Source: Phoronis australis (taxonomy: Eukaryota; Phoronida; Phoronidae). From it: a stretch of 64,000 nucleotides of DNA. Position 1 is the stretch's first letter. Each line of letters starts with the position of its first letter. The notes beneath the pieces were generated by a model, which was given only the letters and a program-made list of their open reading frames with translations, was not told the origin of the DNA and searched no databases. Below, one piece after another: positions 12,334 through 24,990 of the stretch. The stretch is from positions 396,302 to 460,301 of the forward strand of contig NMRA01000361.1 of the NCBI GenBank assembly GCA_002633005.1, read 5' to 3'. The position numbers and the translations under genes are program-made.

Positions 12334-12871
12334 TTTATTATTTTCAAGTCTATGACGAACACGTCAGATTAACTCAAAAGCCTCCAATCTTTCATCTCAA
12401 AAATCAGTGACATCAGTCGTAGTGCACAATAATTGAGAATTTATCAGAATAACGGCAAGAGATCCATAAAACACTTGAAAATGTTTTATAATCACTGAAG
12501 TGAAATGTCCAGTTTTACAATGGATTTCTTCGTTATTGTTGTTTTAATTTTCAATATCACAAGTCCTATTTTAAATGCTTTGTTTAGTGTATCTGCCACC
12601 AACCTAATGTATCGATGTTGTACTGATGATGACTGGAACATACAGCACACAGAACACATGCATTAAGAATTTACCATGGTAGCGCACTTCAATAAATAAT
12701 ACATCGATAGCCTGACTTGTAATGTGCTCACAAATGCACATAACACGACGGGCATAGTAACAGCACACACACAACTCGACACTTCTGTCCATGAATGGTC
12801 TCCACAACAAGATTGCGTTATCCAATAAGTCACGTCCCACAATGGAAACTGTCTCTACTACATCAACACCA
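12334..12871 (-). other. probable 3' UTR of NDUFS6
   Basis: Follows the NDUFS6 stop codon on the minus strand. TTTATT at 12334-12339 reads AATAAA on the minus strand and is the first good poly(A) candidate. The end is inferred. Confidence 0.4.
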
Positions 12872-15670
12872 TTAATGATGGTGATCTTCCTTATAAAAGC
12901 GTAGACCACAATATCCACATGTATGGGAGCCTGGCTGGTCCTGAAACAAGTCACATGGCGTGAGTATGCTCGACATTGATTCTTCCACACCTTTCTCGTT
13001 AAGAGCGAGAAAAGTGACTTCCTGAGATTAGCCAGCATGGAATCAAGCCTGCAGTAAACGCGGTCGCAGTGCAACACTCAGCTGGCGGAGTGAAATACCA
13101 TTCAATAAGTTGCGGAACACTTTAAACATATTTCAGAGAATGTCTAGCAGACTACGGCAAGAATTGAAAATTGTAAATAAAATCACAAAAACACCACAAA
13201 ATTTGTTGTTTCATAGCTCTGGTCAAAGCCAACAACAAGAAGGGTACCTCACCGAACAATAAAGGATCCCAAAATGAGGTTTTCAACCATAAAACCGATG
13301 TACTTCTAACATGATTCTGATTTATAGCGAATTTTTTCAATAAAGTCAACCTTGCTGTACTTGAGCCTCACACCATCACTGTCCAGTAACTGATGTATAC
13401 ACATGTGCAAGACAATCTTAATAAAAAGGTTCTAAAATACACAAACCAGCTGCAAAACACTGCAATAAGTTGATACAGAAGCTGTAGCTAAATGTCAATA
13501 AGCTCTAAATATGCACACTAAGATATCAGTGAATAAAAAAATGAAGTGAATGAATTATTTTAAGTGTACTCAAAGCCTAACTTCAATGAAATTTTGTTAT
13601 TTAAGACGTATCAGGCTAACCAGACAGTCCGAGCAAAGACTTAGCAAAATAAGAAAACGCGACTTTAATCACTCAGATGTAGGCCCATCAAATGATAGTT
13701 GAAGTTGCCTTTTCGTGCCATATTGCGTCACCGCGAGGTACCACCACAAACATAAAAAAGGCCGATAACAGCTGTAATTAATATGGGCCTGGATAGTACA
13801 CCATTGCGATTGGGTGTTTTTCAGAGCTGTTTCAATTAAAACGTGATTCTAGTGCTGGCATAGACAAAAACAAGCCAGTAATTACAATTGTACGGCAATG
13901 GTGGGCTCAGGGCCATGCTCTTAACATACTGTAGGAACCAAATTTACACATTACCGGTCAAGACAGGCTAGAAACTTCTGTGGACTAGATGAATCCTACA
14001 GTGAGTGGACTGAAATACTAATTCATACAAAGAAAATACTTCCTGGTAAGTAAACATAAAGCATGCCATTCATAAAAGAGTACACAAAGATTTCAAAGAC
14101 CATAACACATCAACGCCATCTTTTGCAACATTAATGACACTATTTTTGATTTTTACTCACTAAGTTTATGTAGACTTTAGGATGTCCCAGGGGCCCTCCA
14201 CCCCCATCACAGGAGACTACCCTCTCTTCTGATGCCATGGGAGCCACCTCGGCTATTAGGTCAATAGCTCTCTTCTCAGAAATCTGTGCAATAAATAAAC
14301 ACAAATATAAACCCATTTTCTCCTCTGAAAAACCATATAATCAATGAGACAGGTGGTATGGTAAAAAAACAAAACAAAACCAAATCAGTTTTTGACATTT
14401 ACTAGTTAAAGATATTCACTTAACAACTTTGTTGGTGGGATTTTCCATTTTGGACAATGACCTAAGGTAAAATTTTATCCCCAGGATTTAAAGCCTGGAA
14501 GTGTAATTATGAAGACAATGATGCAAGTCGAGTTTTCATACCTGTTTTGGAGTATAGGTAAATCTGGCTAATCTGTAGTCATCTGCCTCCCACTTCTGAA
14601 AACAATAGTCAGAATTACCAATCAGAGCCATTGTTCACAGCTAACCAGCTTCAAACAGATGCTTGAAAATTGTTAAGACATCTAACAGCACAAGACTTAA
14701 TATATGGGATTGGGTTGGGTCTTGGGTGGCTCAATAACAGAAGATGGCACACGTAAAGCAGTGTTGCCCGTAGGCCCTGAAAAACAGTTTGCTTTATATT
14801 TCAATAGTAAGGGAAGAAAACTGTTCAAAATAAATCATGACTCACAGCCAGAGTACTTTTATGAGTTAGAAGGATTTAATTAAGTAAACAACGTCCTCCA
14901 GACAAACACAAAGCCGTCCCTGTATGCATGAAAGGTACTTAAAACGACATGACAATGACACCCAGACCAGAGTGAATGATAATACGCAGAGAAGTACTAG
15001 TACACGGTTATAGTGGGATATACAAGTGATACCGCTTGGCAATACATAGGAGAAGAGGCATGGCCTAGGACTAGAAAGATTCAAAATCTCAAGCACTATT
15101 ACATATCCCAACACTCCGGAAACTTTCCGGCAAATTACTCAAACCTGTTGAAGCGACAGGTTAAAACTGGTCGCGGAGAAGACTGATATACATGTCGATT
15201 AGAGATTGCATAATTGCATAGCCTATTAAGACAACATCTGAAGTGATCGTTAAACAAGCATGGATCTCATCACGCCTTGTTTATAAATAAGCAAGTTGCA
15301 CAAACAAGTCTTGTTCTCCAAGCCTTGGTCTGATCACTGACACACTAGTAGAATATAGTGGCCCTTATTTAGAGAACCAGGCAATCATGGAAAAACAGAC
15401 CGCTATGTCCCAGTAATCCGACTAGTGCCAAGGACTAAAACTCAGTTCAGAAGGAGCTTCCTTTGGCTTGCTTGTCGATTTTACCACGTAAGTTAGCACA
15501 GAGTGCTTTGAAATGTGTAGAGTCATCACCTGTCCCGTATGTGTTTCTAAGTCCTCTGATGATGGCTGCGAACTCCTGAGAACAGCATTTCCAGAAATTC
15601 TTCGAATAACCGTGTGAAATTTAAAAATATTTGTAGGTAAGCATACAGTTCGTAGAAGTGGAGTCGCCAT
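12872..15670 (-). CDS. NDUFS6: NADH dehydrogenase [ubiquinone] iron-sulfur protein 6, mitochondrial (complex I)
   Basis: Accessory subunit of respiratory complex I on the matrix arm, needed for assembly and carrying a zinc site. Exons (minus): 15670-15530, 14595-14542, 14283-14161, 12940-12872, all with GT-AG borders and phase 0 joins; 128 residues against about 124 in human. Exon 1 encodes a basic, acid-poor N-terminus ([12 protein letters not shown]...) typical of a mitochondrial presequence and ends THTGQ. Exon 2 carries [12 protein letters not shown], exon 3 AIDLIAEV and [17 protein letters not shown], and exon 4 CGYCGLRF ending in three histidines. The expected zinc ligands are present: Cys90, His99, Cys114, Cys117. 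The start at 15670 has a good context (aaaATGg); an in-frame ATG eight codons upstream is less likely. Its exon 1 is duplicated at 35410-35550. Convergent with the transporter gene. Confidence 0.95.
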
Positions 15671-18600
15671 TTTGAAAATGAAAATAATGGACATGATTCA
15701 AGGAAACGATTGAACAACTTGGGGCGACATCTTTTGTCAAACGAAATAACAATGCTGATCAAGTGTCCTAGAAATTCGCTGAGTAGCTTGTTGGCGAACA
15801 TGTAAGTTACGTAGAAATTTACAAGTTTCTCGGATGATTTTTGAACAAAAATTTACCCTTGAATAGGTCAATTTTTTAAATGGCGAATAAATGAGATATC
15901 GCAAACACCTGGGGCTGCACCTAAGTTAAGCCGGACCTCAGACGTAAAAATGGTCTTTGCTACCTCAGAAATTGCCGATAGGGTTCAGATACTCTGCTTT
16001 ATCCGCTGCTCTCCAAAAATGTATTAGGAATTGTTTTTAAAATGTACTTTTGCACGAAAGGCTATCAAAAATAGGAGCTTGATGAAAAATAAAACTCACA
16101 TAATATGAAAACGTAGAGATAATTTTAAAAAATGTAAACTTTTTTAAGATTGCATTTCAAAAATTTGTATCAAACGGGATTTGGACATGCAATTGATGTT
16201 GTTGTTTTGCTATGAATGAATCTTTCATTTTTGTAAAATTTCACTAAAGACACACGGCCCGTGACCCATGTGGTTGTAGTCAAAAATCGAATTCTACAGG
16301 CTTTCTATTTTCAGAGAATACATACTTTCGCAGAGTTAGTTCTGTAGATACTTGGGTAAGTGCACATACTTGTCAATAAGTCCTACATAACATTAAAATA
16401 CTACGTCCTACAACATTCTATCATCACTCTATGGTGCACTCATCCTGTCTCATTTTCACCGTGACGTCATGAAATGAGTTATTTGTAACGTACTTAGACC
16501 ACTACAAAAAGAAAGTTATTTGGGCATGTCAACAAAGTTTTACTATTCCACTTTTTAAAGGATTAAACATGTCTGATCTTCATGACATTATTCAACAGTT
16601 GTTGTTTGAATTTCTTTTACAATTGTTGTAACTAGTTATAGGCTAGCTTCATTTGTAACTTTCCTACTCTGACCAATAATCAAACAATTAAAAGATCACG
16701 AAGAAAACGATCACGAAGAATACCTGCAATACACAGGCATTCCACACACATCACGCACGCGCACAAGCACACAAAAACACGCGCGCGCGCTCGCGAGCAC
16801 ACACATTATCCTTTCATTGAATTTAGTATTGTTTGAAAATCTCAGTCGGCTCGCGTTTCATCCTAATTAACCGAAATATTCAGGTTTTGGTATTTGAATT
16901 TGTTAAACCATGGTTAGTGACAAATAGAAAACGTAAAATAACAAAACAGTTCAATCGAATACATTTATTGTCACATCACTAAAATCGGCAGCTTTGCATT
17001 CTCTAAAATGAATAATTTTGAATTGAAAAAGTGCAGCTGTATGTAAAAGTGTTAGCAAACGCTTTTACGCGATGCACGCTTTGTTTCATAAACCAACTGT
17101 GTTTTAATATATGCTCTTTAGAATGATGGAGACTACCTATTTGTTAAATAATGATATAATTTAGACGGAAGTTAAATCACACAAAAATGAGCAACTTTTG
17201 ACGAGGATTTTTTTATTATTTGAAAGTACACCTATACAATGAAACATGACATGTTGTATTTAAAGAGCTCACAGCTCAGACAGAGCCCACTGCCTAGATT
17301 AAAACAAATTATGTCTTAGGATTAAGACACAATTTACATATGCTTTTTAGTTTTAAGTATTTCAGCTTGGTTCTCTTCCTTCTTCATTTCGTAATGCAAT
17401 ATTTTTGTTTGTCACAAAGATTCTCGGAAAGTAACCTCCAATGACGTCACAATACATGTGATCAGGTCAAACCAATAACACGTTTCACCAACTTTCGAAG
17501 TAGAACATTTTGAATTATGTTACGGTGAACGCTTTGTCAACAAACTTTTGTAGAAACTGGTAAAATTGTAATGCAACATTATTATGATATCACTGTCGCT
17601 ATTTTTTGTTTGATTTAGTTTAATGACAGCTCTAAACTGTTGATAATGACGATGTAATGTTGTTTAGTTATCAATTAAATCAAAAGAAATGGTGGCGATA
17701 TACAACCAATTACCAATTTTACAACGATGGATGTTAGCTAATGAGATTTAATGTTGCCCTTTCTATGACAAGGTTTATTTGTTTGTTTACACGGTGTCTC
17801 GCCAGCAAAATTACAAAAGGGTTTTCAAAAGGACAGACAAGCACGCAGGCAGCGGACAGACAGTCAAACCGACAGCCAGTCAGACAGACTCAAACGCACA
17901 CTACAACCAAGTGGATTGTTGACAAAGGCGTCATGAAAGCACGAGGAAGCCCTTTACAAGAATGAGATGCTACACAGGCAGAACATTGAACTGAGCAAGT
18001 CTAATATTGTTCGACATGAATTATTGCGCCTTAAAGGCACATCAATCGATTTTACGACTGAGAAACGCCAGCATCAAAAATTTGGGGATTATTGTAGGAT
18101 TATGTGATACTAGGCTTCTTGAAGTGATTAACTTTGATTAGACCTATAAAAAACAAAATCCACGTTGAGTGTATTTCGTGATTTCACTGCAAATTGCCAG
18201 TATTCGCCATTGTTTATCATTTCAATTCTCTCAACTAAAATACTCTGCTGGTTACTGCGTGGACCTTAGTTTAAAGGCACAATTGCTGCTACTACAGAGA
18301 TGTTACGCCCAATAACGCGCCACTGCTAATTCTGAAAATGTACTATTCGCGCGGAGAATGTCCCTTTAAGAGGCTTCAACGGAGTACTCAAGGGACTAAG
18401 ACACAAATTCCCGCTGTCCTCTTCGATATCAAAGCAAGTTTGCTTTAATTTTTTCTTTATCAAGGTTTTAAGAGGTCCCTGGGCTGTGGAAAAACAAACT
18501 CTGTGGTATTAGTTAAGTTTAACTATCTCGTCCAGAGTGTCGATTTTGGCGCAAAAATTCAAAGTTTTTTTTTGCCAGTAGCCTTGCTGGTAATTTGAAT

Positions 18601-19181
18601 CTCTCAAAGTCTGAATACCAGTGTAAATGAGTACTCAGTGTTATGCACCCTTGTATGTATTGGGAGGTCTCTGGCTTATTTATAATTGGCAGTGTTTACT
18701 TGATGTCACTAATTCCATATGCTTTGCGATTTTAAATGTACAGGTTTGGAAAACTTGAATGGAATTAAAAATCTGCCGGTCTCGCGGCGAGAAAAATCTA
18801 ACCAAAATCACGTGCTCTCATTGAAAATACAGGACAGTACCTCACAAAATCTTGCTTTTCTGGCGTGTTACTAGTGTTGTATTGAACTCTACCCGGTTGT
18901 GTACCAATATCGCAATGCAGTTCTGGTGTATTCAGTAACAACGCAGACTTTGAATTCTAGACAGAAATCCGACCAGACTTGCTATACGTACCCAGTGTAT
19001 CGTTTCTTTAATTGTGCAGACCTTGAAATTAGCGTTGTGTGCTTTCTAAACTATTAGTGTGCCTACGGTAAACAAATTACACTTCCCTTTCCAGAAAATC
19101 GCATCTGAATGACCGCATTACGTAAATAAATAATGATTATGCTTCCCCGTTCACCACCTGTTGTTTGTGATTTCTGCTCTA
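15671..19181. other. intergenic: NDUFS6 promoter side and 5' flank of peptide gene 1
   Basis: Divergent spacer between NDUFS6 (minus) and peptide gene 1 (plus). It is nearly identical to 35551-39132. It holds a CA/CG-rich microsatellite at about 16740-16800 and a gacag-rich stretch at about 17830-17895. An open frame at 17741-17965 is not kept intact in the copy (37688-37882 is frameshifted), so I do not call a gene. Confidence 0.6.
16740..16806. repeat. alternating purine-pyrimidine microsatellite (CA/CG)
   Basis: cacgcacgcg, acacgcgcgcgcgc and similar alternating tracts. The paralogous site at 36627-36717 is longer. Potential Z-DNA. Confidence 0.85.
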
Positions 19182-19189
19182 TATATAAA
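19182..19189 (+). promoter_or_regulatory. TATA box of peptide gene 1
   Basis: tatataaa lies 91 bp before the start codon. The same element is at the same relative place in genes 2 and 3, with a conserved downstream segment (tcaagccaa) near the expected transcription start. Confidence 0.75.
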
Positions 19190-19272
19190 CGGGTTCTTAA
19201 GCCAAATTCATCAAGAGTTACATCAAGCTTGGTACCCTACTAACAAGCACTACAAGAAGTTGAAAAATCAAG

Positions 19273-21258
19273 ATGAAAGTTTATATGTGAGCATTACTTT
19301 TTATTTTCAACTGAATATTAGAAAATTGTATTTTCAACTTTTGAAATGAAGGTTGTAAGAGATTTGTAGATGATATTTTCACTTATTATTTATGTTATTT
19401 ATGATTTAAACTGGTTTTGAAGATATGCTTCATAAGCAAAGACTTAAGTTATGGTCACCAAGTAAAACATTTTGAAGAGAATAAGATGTTTCAGAACCGA
19501 TACAGGTGTTGCAATTAGTAATGCGTATATCTCAAAATATCTTTTATTATTGGCACTGATTTAGATTCAAAAAAATTTCCTATCATTTTCTATCATTTAG
19601 TACTGACAACTGATTTAATCAACGAGGGTACTTAAACATGATAAAAAGTATCACTCTAGCGTATATAATCGTACCGCTGTATATCAGCGCGTTGATATCA
19701 CTAGGTATACACGTCATATGTAGTGGTCACATCGCGTGACCTATAGTTAAATGTGAAAGGAAGACAATTCGTACTTAGAGTATAATATTGTATTATAAAT
19801 TTTATTAGGCACTGTGTTTTTATGGCTCTCAAGTCGTTCATTTGACCCTATGATTCAGTTGTCCGAAATGATCTTAAAACAGTCTTAGGAAACTTCTGTA
19901 TCCTCAAACGTAAGTCTGTCTCAGAATATCTCCAGCAAAAGCCAATATGCGCTTATGAAACGCACGTTCTCGTTTCCAACTTTTCAGGAATTCGAAACCC
20001 TTCTGAAACTGTTCGCAGGACAAGATTTCTAGTAAAGACACTCGTTGTATGGAATAAAACCAAATCAATTGCACAGTACATGTACCAACAGTGGTTCATC
20101 GTTTAAGAAACTCGTACGGTTTTAACATTACATTTGCAGGGTTTTGGCTTTGGTAGGTTTGCTGGTGGTGGTCAATGTCTCGTCAGAAGAATCGCATCGT
20201 GAGAAAAGGTAGGTTGACATTTGATATAAAAAAGTTTTAAATTTTCCTATTAACAGAGTCATGCTACACTATGTAAATTTGTGAACAAGTCGCCTCCTCA
20301 CAATTTTGTTGCTACGTATATTAGGATGTTGCTCAGACCGTTGCATGTTTTCGTGAAATAACGTTGTTCAAAAACTTTAAACACACCCTTTAACTTGTTT
20401 CATGAGTTGTGAACATCAATGAAATACAAACATTTCGTCCATGAAAGCGCTATACGTAGTAGTTTATGCTTTAATTTTTAGGAAATAGACTTACGGAAAA
20501 TCATATGAACGTTTTTCTAGTAATGAAAAAGATTACATTCTTTAGATTACAGCCCTGTGCATAGTAGTTTTTGCTTATTGAATACTTTCAGGAAACAGTC
20601 CTACGGAAAATCCTGTAGGCCTTTTTCTAGGAATAAAAACGATTTTAGTTGTCTATTAACTTTCCGAGAAAGCTGTCGAAACATATTAAGATGACAACTG
20701 AGAACTATGTTATCTTTCCTGGCTCTCAAGTTTAATAGCAAATCCGTGCATTGAAGGATTATTTTATTTATTACAGAGTAGCTAGAAAGCTTTCAGCGGA
20801 GTCGAAACTTGTTTTGAAATGCAAAAATGTCTTCTACTATTGTAAAAAGCTAGCTAAATTGAACATCCTCACAACCACAATCTTCGCTAGTTGTTAACCG
20901 CACCAATAATGCTGCTGCCATTGGATGGATTTTCTCAACATCTATTATACTAAGTGTCCTCGCTACTTCATATTTCAGGGGATGGGCAGGAATAACCAAG
21001 TGGGCGTTGAAAAGGCTTGCTCGATCTTTGGGAAATCCTGCCTTCAGATCAAGAGTGGTCAGGCTTTTGAGACAGTACGGTGGCAACGGGGCAGCAAATA
21101 TGGTTGACGATATGGGCAGCTTGCTGTACAATGTGGCCAATAAGTTGGACTACGTAGACAGAGTGACATGTGCCCTATTTCAAAACGCAGCTGTTCAAAT
21201 AGGTCTGCCGAGCTCTTTTGGACACGCTGTTTGTGAAGTCGTGCTGATTTTGGTGTAA
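19273..21258 (+). CDS. secreted cationic peptide precursor, gene 1 of 3 (unknown family)
   Basis: Three exons: 19273-19286, 20140-20208, 20979-21258, all GT-AG. The spliced ORF is 363 nt, 120 residues. Exons 1-2 encode a signal peptide (MKVYMVLALVGLLVVV) and a short acidic/polar piece ending His-Arg-Glu-Lys-Arg, a furin-type site whose last Arg codon is split by intron 2. The mature chain would be residues 29-120 (92 aa). It begins GWAGITKWALKRLARS; its first 36 residues hold eight Lys/Arg and no acidic residue and form an amphipathic helix pattern, broken once at Asn-Pro. The C-terminal 56 residues are hydrophobic with DD and other acidic positions and two cysteines (C-x20-C), possibly one disulfide. 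TATA box at 19182; AATAAA at 21295. I recognise no family. An antimicrobial or membrane-active role is inferred from architecture only. Confidence 0.85.
20440..20645 (+). repeat. two-copy tandem duplication (about 120 bp) inside intron 2 of gene 1
   Basis: Two similar segments each contain tagtagtttatgctt / tagtagtttttgctt, aggaaa(t/c)ag, (t/c)ctacggaaaatc or ttacggaaaatc, and a ttttctag...gaa..aaa.gatta block. The pair is also present in gene 2 (about 40435-40635) but only one copy exists in gene 3 (about 51505-51600). Confidence 0.7.
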
Positions 21259-21650
21259 GCTCTCACTGAGCCAATGTAACCTTATTCCTTGAACAATAAA
21301 GAATGCTGCGGAACTTGTTTTGTTTCTTTCCAATGGATACACTCCGGCAAAATGCCATTGCTTTGTTGAAATTTTTTATCCACTATAGAAACTCCATCGA
21401 GGATGATTTCGGCATATTGTGCGTTTTTGCACTAAGGCATTACCAGTAAGGGTCAAGGGGCAAATCGACGATTTTTTCCTATTTTTCGAAAATAATTTAC
21501 GCCATCAGGAAGACCAGACCAGTTTTCCATACAATGTGCTCATTTTTAATCTATGACATATCTTAACGAAGTAGTAGGGATTTGAAAATGTTGATTCCAA
21601 CGCACGCTATCGAAAATTCCCCACACGCGCTCCCGGGTATACTTCTAATG

Positions 21651-21663
21651 TATAGGTGGCGCT
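21651..21663 (+). promoter_or_regulatory. CTCF-like motif tataggtggcgct
   Basis: Matches the aggtggcgc core known for CTCF in flies and other bilaterians. The same 13 bases occur at 42438-42450 and 53685-53697 in the paralogous units, and on the other strand at 25449-25461. Binding is not shown by sequence alone. Confidence 0.35.
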
Positions 21664-23319
21664 GAAGTCAAATACAGTCTCAGACATGAGCTATGATCGC
21701 CGCCATTTGGATATGCGAAAGGGTTGCTGGGAATTTTTTGTGTTCGGTGGAGATTCCTCAACGACACTCCAATAAGGAACAGCGTGTGGGTGATAATCAG
21801 AGCTACCCGAAAGAAAGGTTTATTCAAATCGGGTTGTAGCTTTTAACTATAACTTGCAGACTTAGTCGCGTTAAAAAAGTATACCAAGGTGATCAAATTT
21901 CATTAAATGATAAGAAAACGCATAACAATTTTTAATCTTATTCGCTTTAGAAAAAATGTACTTCGTCACAATCCAAAAGTCGTTCTTAAATGAGCGTAAT
22001 AAATTCTAGTGAAATGATCTCTGTTTGTTGGATTATTCATATTGCAAACAATATCAGCTGATCTTTTTGTTTCTAAGTTGTTTTAATAAAATTTTTCATT
22101 TAAACCAACACCTGTTTAATTTTCAAAAAATCTGAAGGAAAGACAAGTTCGAATGTTTTTTTTTCTGAAAAACCGCTGATGGAAATAATGGCGTTCATTT
22201 GGAAGCAAGTTTTCTTTGAATGGCATAAATGTATGCAAGACATTGGAACAATGTTTTATTAATGCTTACAACATGTAGTGTCACTCTATCAACACAAAAA
22301 ACAACACTGCATGAACAGTGACATTTTTGAACCAAAAAATCATTTTCAAATGCAGAAGTTACAATTCAGACTAAAAGTTCAAATTATAGAGTAAAAAGCA
22401 CGATTGAGTTTGAAGTCTAGCTTAATGAGCATATTTTTCTTAGCATTCATTAAAACCTTTCTAAAATCCAGTTCATGCAAATGTCTTCCTTTGAACGAGC
22501 GCTTTTTTGGGTAAGCTCTAAAAAGGCGAAGTAAAAATAATGTGTTTGGCACAATGCATGTAAACTGAGTAACAGGTCCTGGTAGCAATAACATTTCCTA
22601 AACCAACTCAGTTGCCAAGCCGACCAATCGGCATCTTCATGAATACTTTCCCCAAAAATGATGTCCCTCTGTTGCCGTTTTCATCGACTTGACAATCCTG
22701 ATTGAATATGTGGGTCTGCATTAGGTCACAGCAAGCTTGTTGCTGAAATTTTTGCTAAAAACGTAATCCTAAAAACGTAGCAATAAACAATGAGATATTC
22801 TTAAACACTTAAAAAAGAAGCCACCAATCTAGTTGTTTTGTTTCTGGAAGAGTTTGGATTGCTTCATTAATTTCTGTAGCAGTAAAAGAGATATTCAGTT
22901 TATGCGCAATATTTCCTTCCACACATTCATCCGATGAATTTCATGAGCTTCTAAGTCTTTCTTAGTTGTTTTATGTCATTACTTAGATGAACTCACAGAT
23001 TCAACAGCATTTTGAAATATTCAAAGGACCTTTGGAATGACATTGAAATTGAAATGCTACTTTTACCCATGTTATGTTTAATAAATTTCCAAACGGTTTT
23101 TGGGTTACACCTGTTCTTAGTAAAGCAATAGTTCCCTACTCATAAAACACGTTTATTCCATATCTAACATTATTTATAAATAGTGCTCGATCCAACTACG
23201 CTTTTGTTCAGGCCTGCAAGAAACGCGTACAAATAATTACCAGGAAATTGTATTGTAATAAATTGCTTCTTACGCCAGACAACTCTACTATCACCCTCCT
23301 TTGTCATATTAGATACGTA

Positions 23320-23400
23320 CCATACCCTACCGCCCTCCTTCCCTTCCTGCCTCCCAACCCCTCTCTCTCCCTCCCGTTCCATTTCCCTCCCTCGCTCTGT
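23320..23400. repeat. polypyrimidine (CT-rich) tract
   Basis: About 80 bp almost free of purines on the plus strand (ctccctcccgttccatttccc and similar). The paralogous site at 44085-44212 is longer through an internal duplication. Confidence 0.85.
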
Positions 23401-23509
23401 GGCATGTCAATAGCACTAAAGGCTGAACGTATTTGCGTGGTCACGTTTTCATCAAAACGGTATCAAAACACTAATTGTTCTCGTTTGATAAGTATAGTAA
23501 TTAACCAAA

Positions 23510-24385
23510 ACATTAGGTTTTGATATTTGAAGTAGTTAATTAGTGGTTTATGACAAATAGAAAAATAATAATAGGAGTGAAATTATTAAGTCAAAGCTGT
23601 AATTAATTGTCTTTACTGGCACCATTAAAACCGGCAGCTTTACATTCTCTTTAAACGACTTATTTTGAATTGAAAAACTTTAAAAATTTGTTTATGCTAT
23701 CTAGGAGTACAGCTGTGTGGAAAAGGTGTTGTCAAACGCGTGTACTCGTCTGTTTCAGTGACCAATCTTCCTTTAAATGAGCCTTTTAGAATGCCCGAGA
23801 CAACCTAGTGTTTGATTAATAATGGCACAATGAACATGGTAAAATTACAAGAAACTGTACAGCTTTTGTAGCAGATATTTTACGGTTGAAGACACCTATG
23901 AATGGATTGGAGAATGTTGAAATGCAATTAGACCCCGCTGATTATATTAACTCAATTTGTCAGTGTTTCAGGATAAAGACGTCCCACCTGTATACGGTTT
24001 TTAGTTTTAAAAATCTCATTTTGCTTTTATTCCTTCGTAATATATTGCAATTCAGTATCCCTGTTTGTCACAGCGATTATCAAAAAAGGAATTCCAATGG
24101 GGTAATGGGGTCACCAAACAAGTTACCAACTCAAACTAAGGCCTGGTTATCGTCCGCTTAATCAATAATTTGAAAGTAACACGTTTCGCCAACTTTCGAA
24201 AAAACGTCTGAATAAAGTTAATTCTTTGTTTGAATTAGTTTATTGACACGTCTGGATGATCACGACGATGTAATGTTGTTTAACTACCAATTGAGTGACG
24301 CTTTGGCTCACAGCAAATAGCGCAATCACACGAAATGGTGGTGTTATACTACCAATTTGTTACAACGATGAACGTTAGCTGCAAT
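23510..24385 (+). repeat. start of a further array unit, without a peptide gene (block A)
   Basis: From 23515 (ggttttgatatttgaa) to about 24380 the sequence is a diverged copy of 16880-17720, the start of the gene 1 unit. This includes the aaccggcagcttt, tagaatgcc and atgatgataatgacgatgtaatgttgttta-like segments. The copy stops before the gene. Its closest match near 24230-24340 is the start of unit 3 (49060-49200). Confidence 0.75.
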
Positions 24386-24386
24386 G

Positions 24387-24990
24387 TTCGCCCTAATAAG
24401 CGCCCAGGGATCTTAGAAAAATTCGCTTCAGGAAGGGGGACGCTTATTATAGCCCAAAGTTGTTGAAACCCGGTCTAGAACTCATTAAAATTACTCTCTG
24501 TGACTCATCTGTAACCTATGACAGAGTTTCTACAAAATGCCAGTACACTGCTATCAAACTTTAAATTACGAGCATTTTCAGCAAATCCCAGTGCGAAAAC
24601 TCGCCAACTGATGCGTCGCTGCCTCGCGATCGTCGATAGGTCATCATGAATTCTTGAGTAAAAATATAGTTTCGACTCAACAAGTTACCTGAAGTCCTCC
24701 TTAAGTTTTCAAAAGAGCGTCCCTACCATTTTTAAGTTCCTGTGGAGTCGGGATTAACAGCACATTAAGTCCAAATCTGCGCTAGAATGTACCCCGCAAC
24801 ACGAGAAAAATCTCTGGACGAACACACGTTGTTGTCACTTTGTTTTGAAGTTAGTCTGCGTGTGTGAGAGAGCGAGCTCTTGTGTTACACCAGAGTTCAT
24901 TTGCCAGAGTAAACGCGATATAACGATCTCGGTGTGCATTGTAACTAAATAAATTAACACAAGCAGTAAAGCAGAATGTGTTTTGACTTG
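24387..24990 (+). mobile_element. TIR-type element end, copy in block A
   Basis: Begins ttcgccctaataagcgccca, the same terminal motif found inverted at 47802-47826. Internal stretches (aacacgagaaaaatctctgg) recur at 45700-45722 and, inverted, at 47385-47420. I see no second terminus in this copy. No transposase is recognised. Confidence 0.65.

Larger units (their letters stand above)
21301..23509. other. 3' flank of peptide gene 1, unit sequence
   Basis: Conserved at roughly 80-90 percent with the 3' flanks of genes 2 (41292-44280) and 3 (52221-54540, with insertion). No coding frame is shared by all three. It contains a CTCF-like motif at 21653-21663 and a CT-rich tract at 23320-23400. Confidence 0.6.
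15453..24900 (+). repeat. segmental duplication, block A (NDUFS6 exon 1 to TIR element)
   Basis: Co-linear with block B (29846-45830, less inserted elements). It begins inside NDUFS6 intron 1, covers exon 1 and promoter, runs through gene 1 (19273-21258) and the start of another unit, and ends in a TIR-type element. By eye, identity is about 95-98 percent from 15.5 to about 19.75 kb and falls to roughly 80-85 percent in much of the rest, apart from coding exons. Confidence 0.9.

Noticed and set aside
12604-13077. 157-codon open frame on the minus strand
   Set aside because: It is a shadow frame over NDUFS6 exon 4 and its 3' UTR; the real frame (CGYCGLRF, stop at 12872) is offset.
15692-15694. 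Upstream in-frame ATG for NDUFS6
   Set aside because: Would add MSIIFIFK before the canonical start; the downstream ATG (15670) has a better context and gives the usual length.
17741-17965. 74-codon ORF upstream of peptide gene 1
   Set aside because: The near-identical copy at 37688-37882 is frameshifted and the frame crosses a gacag repeat; no sign of coding constraint.
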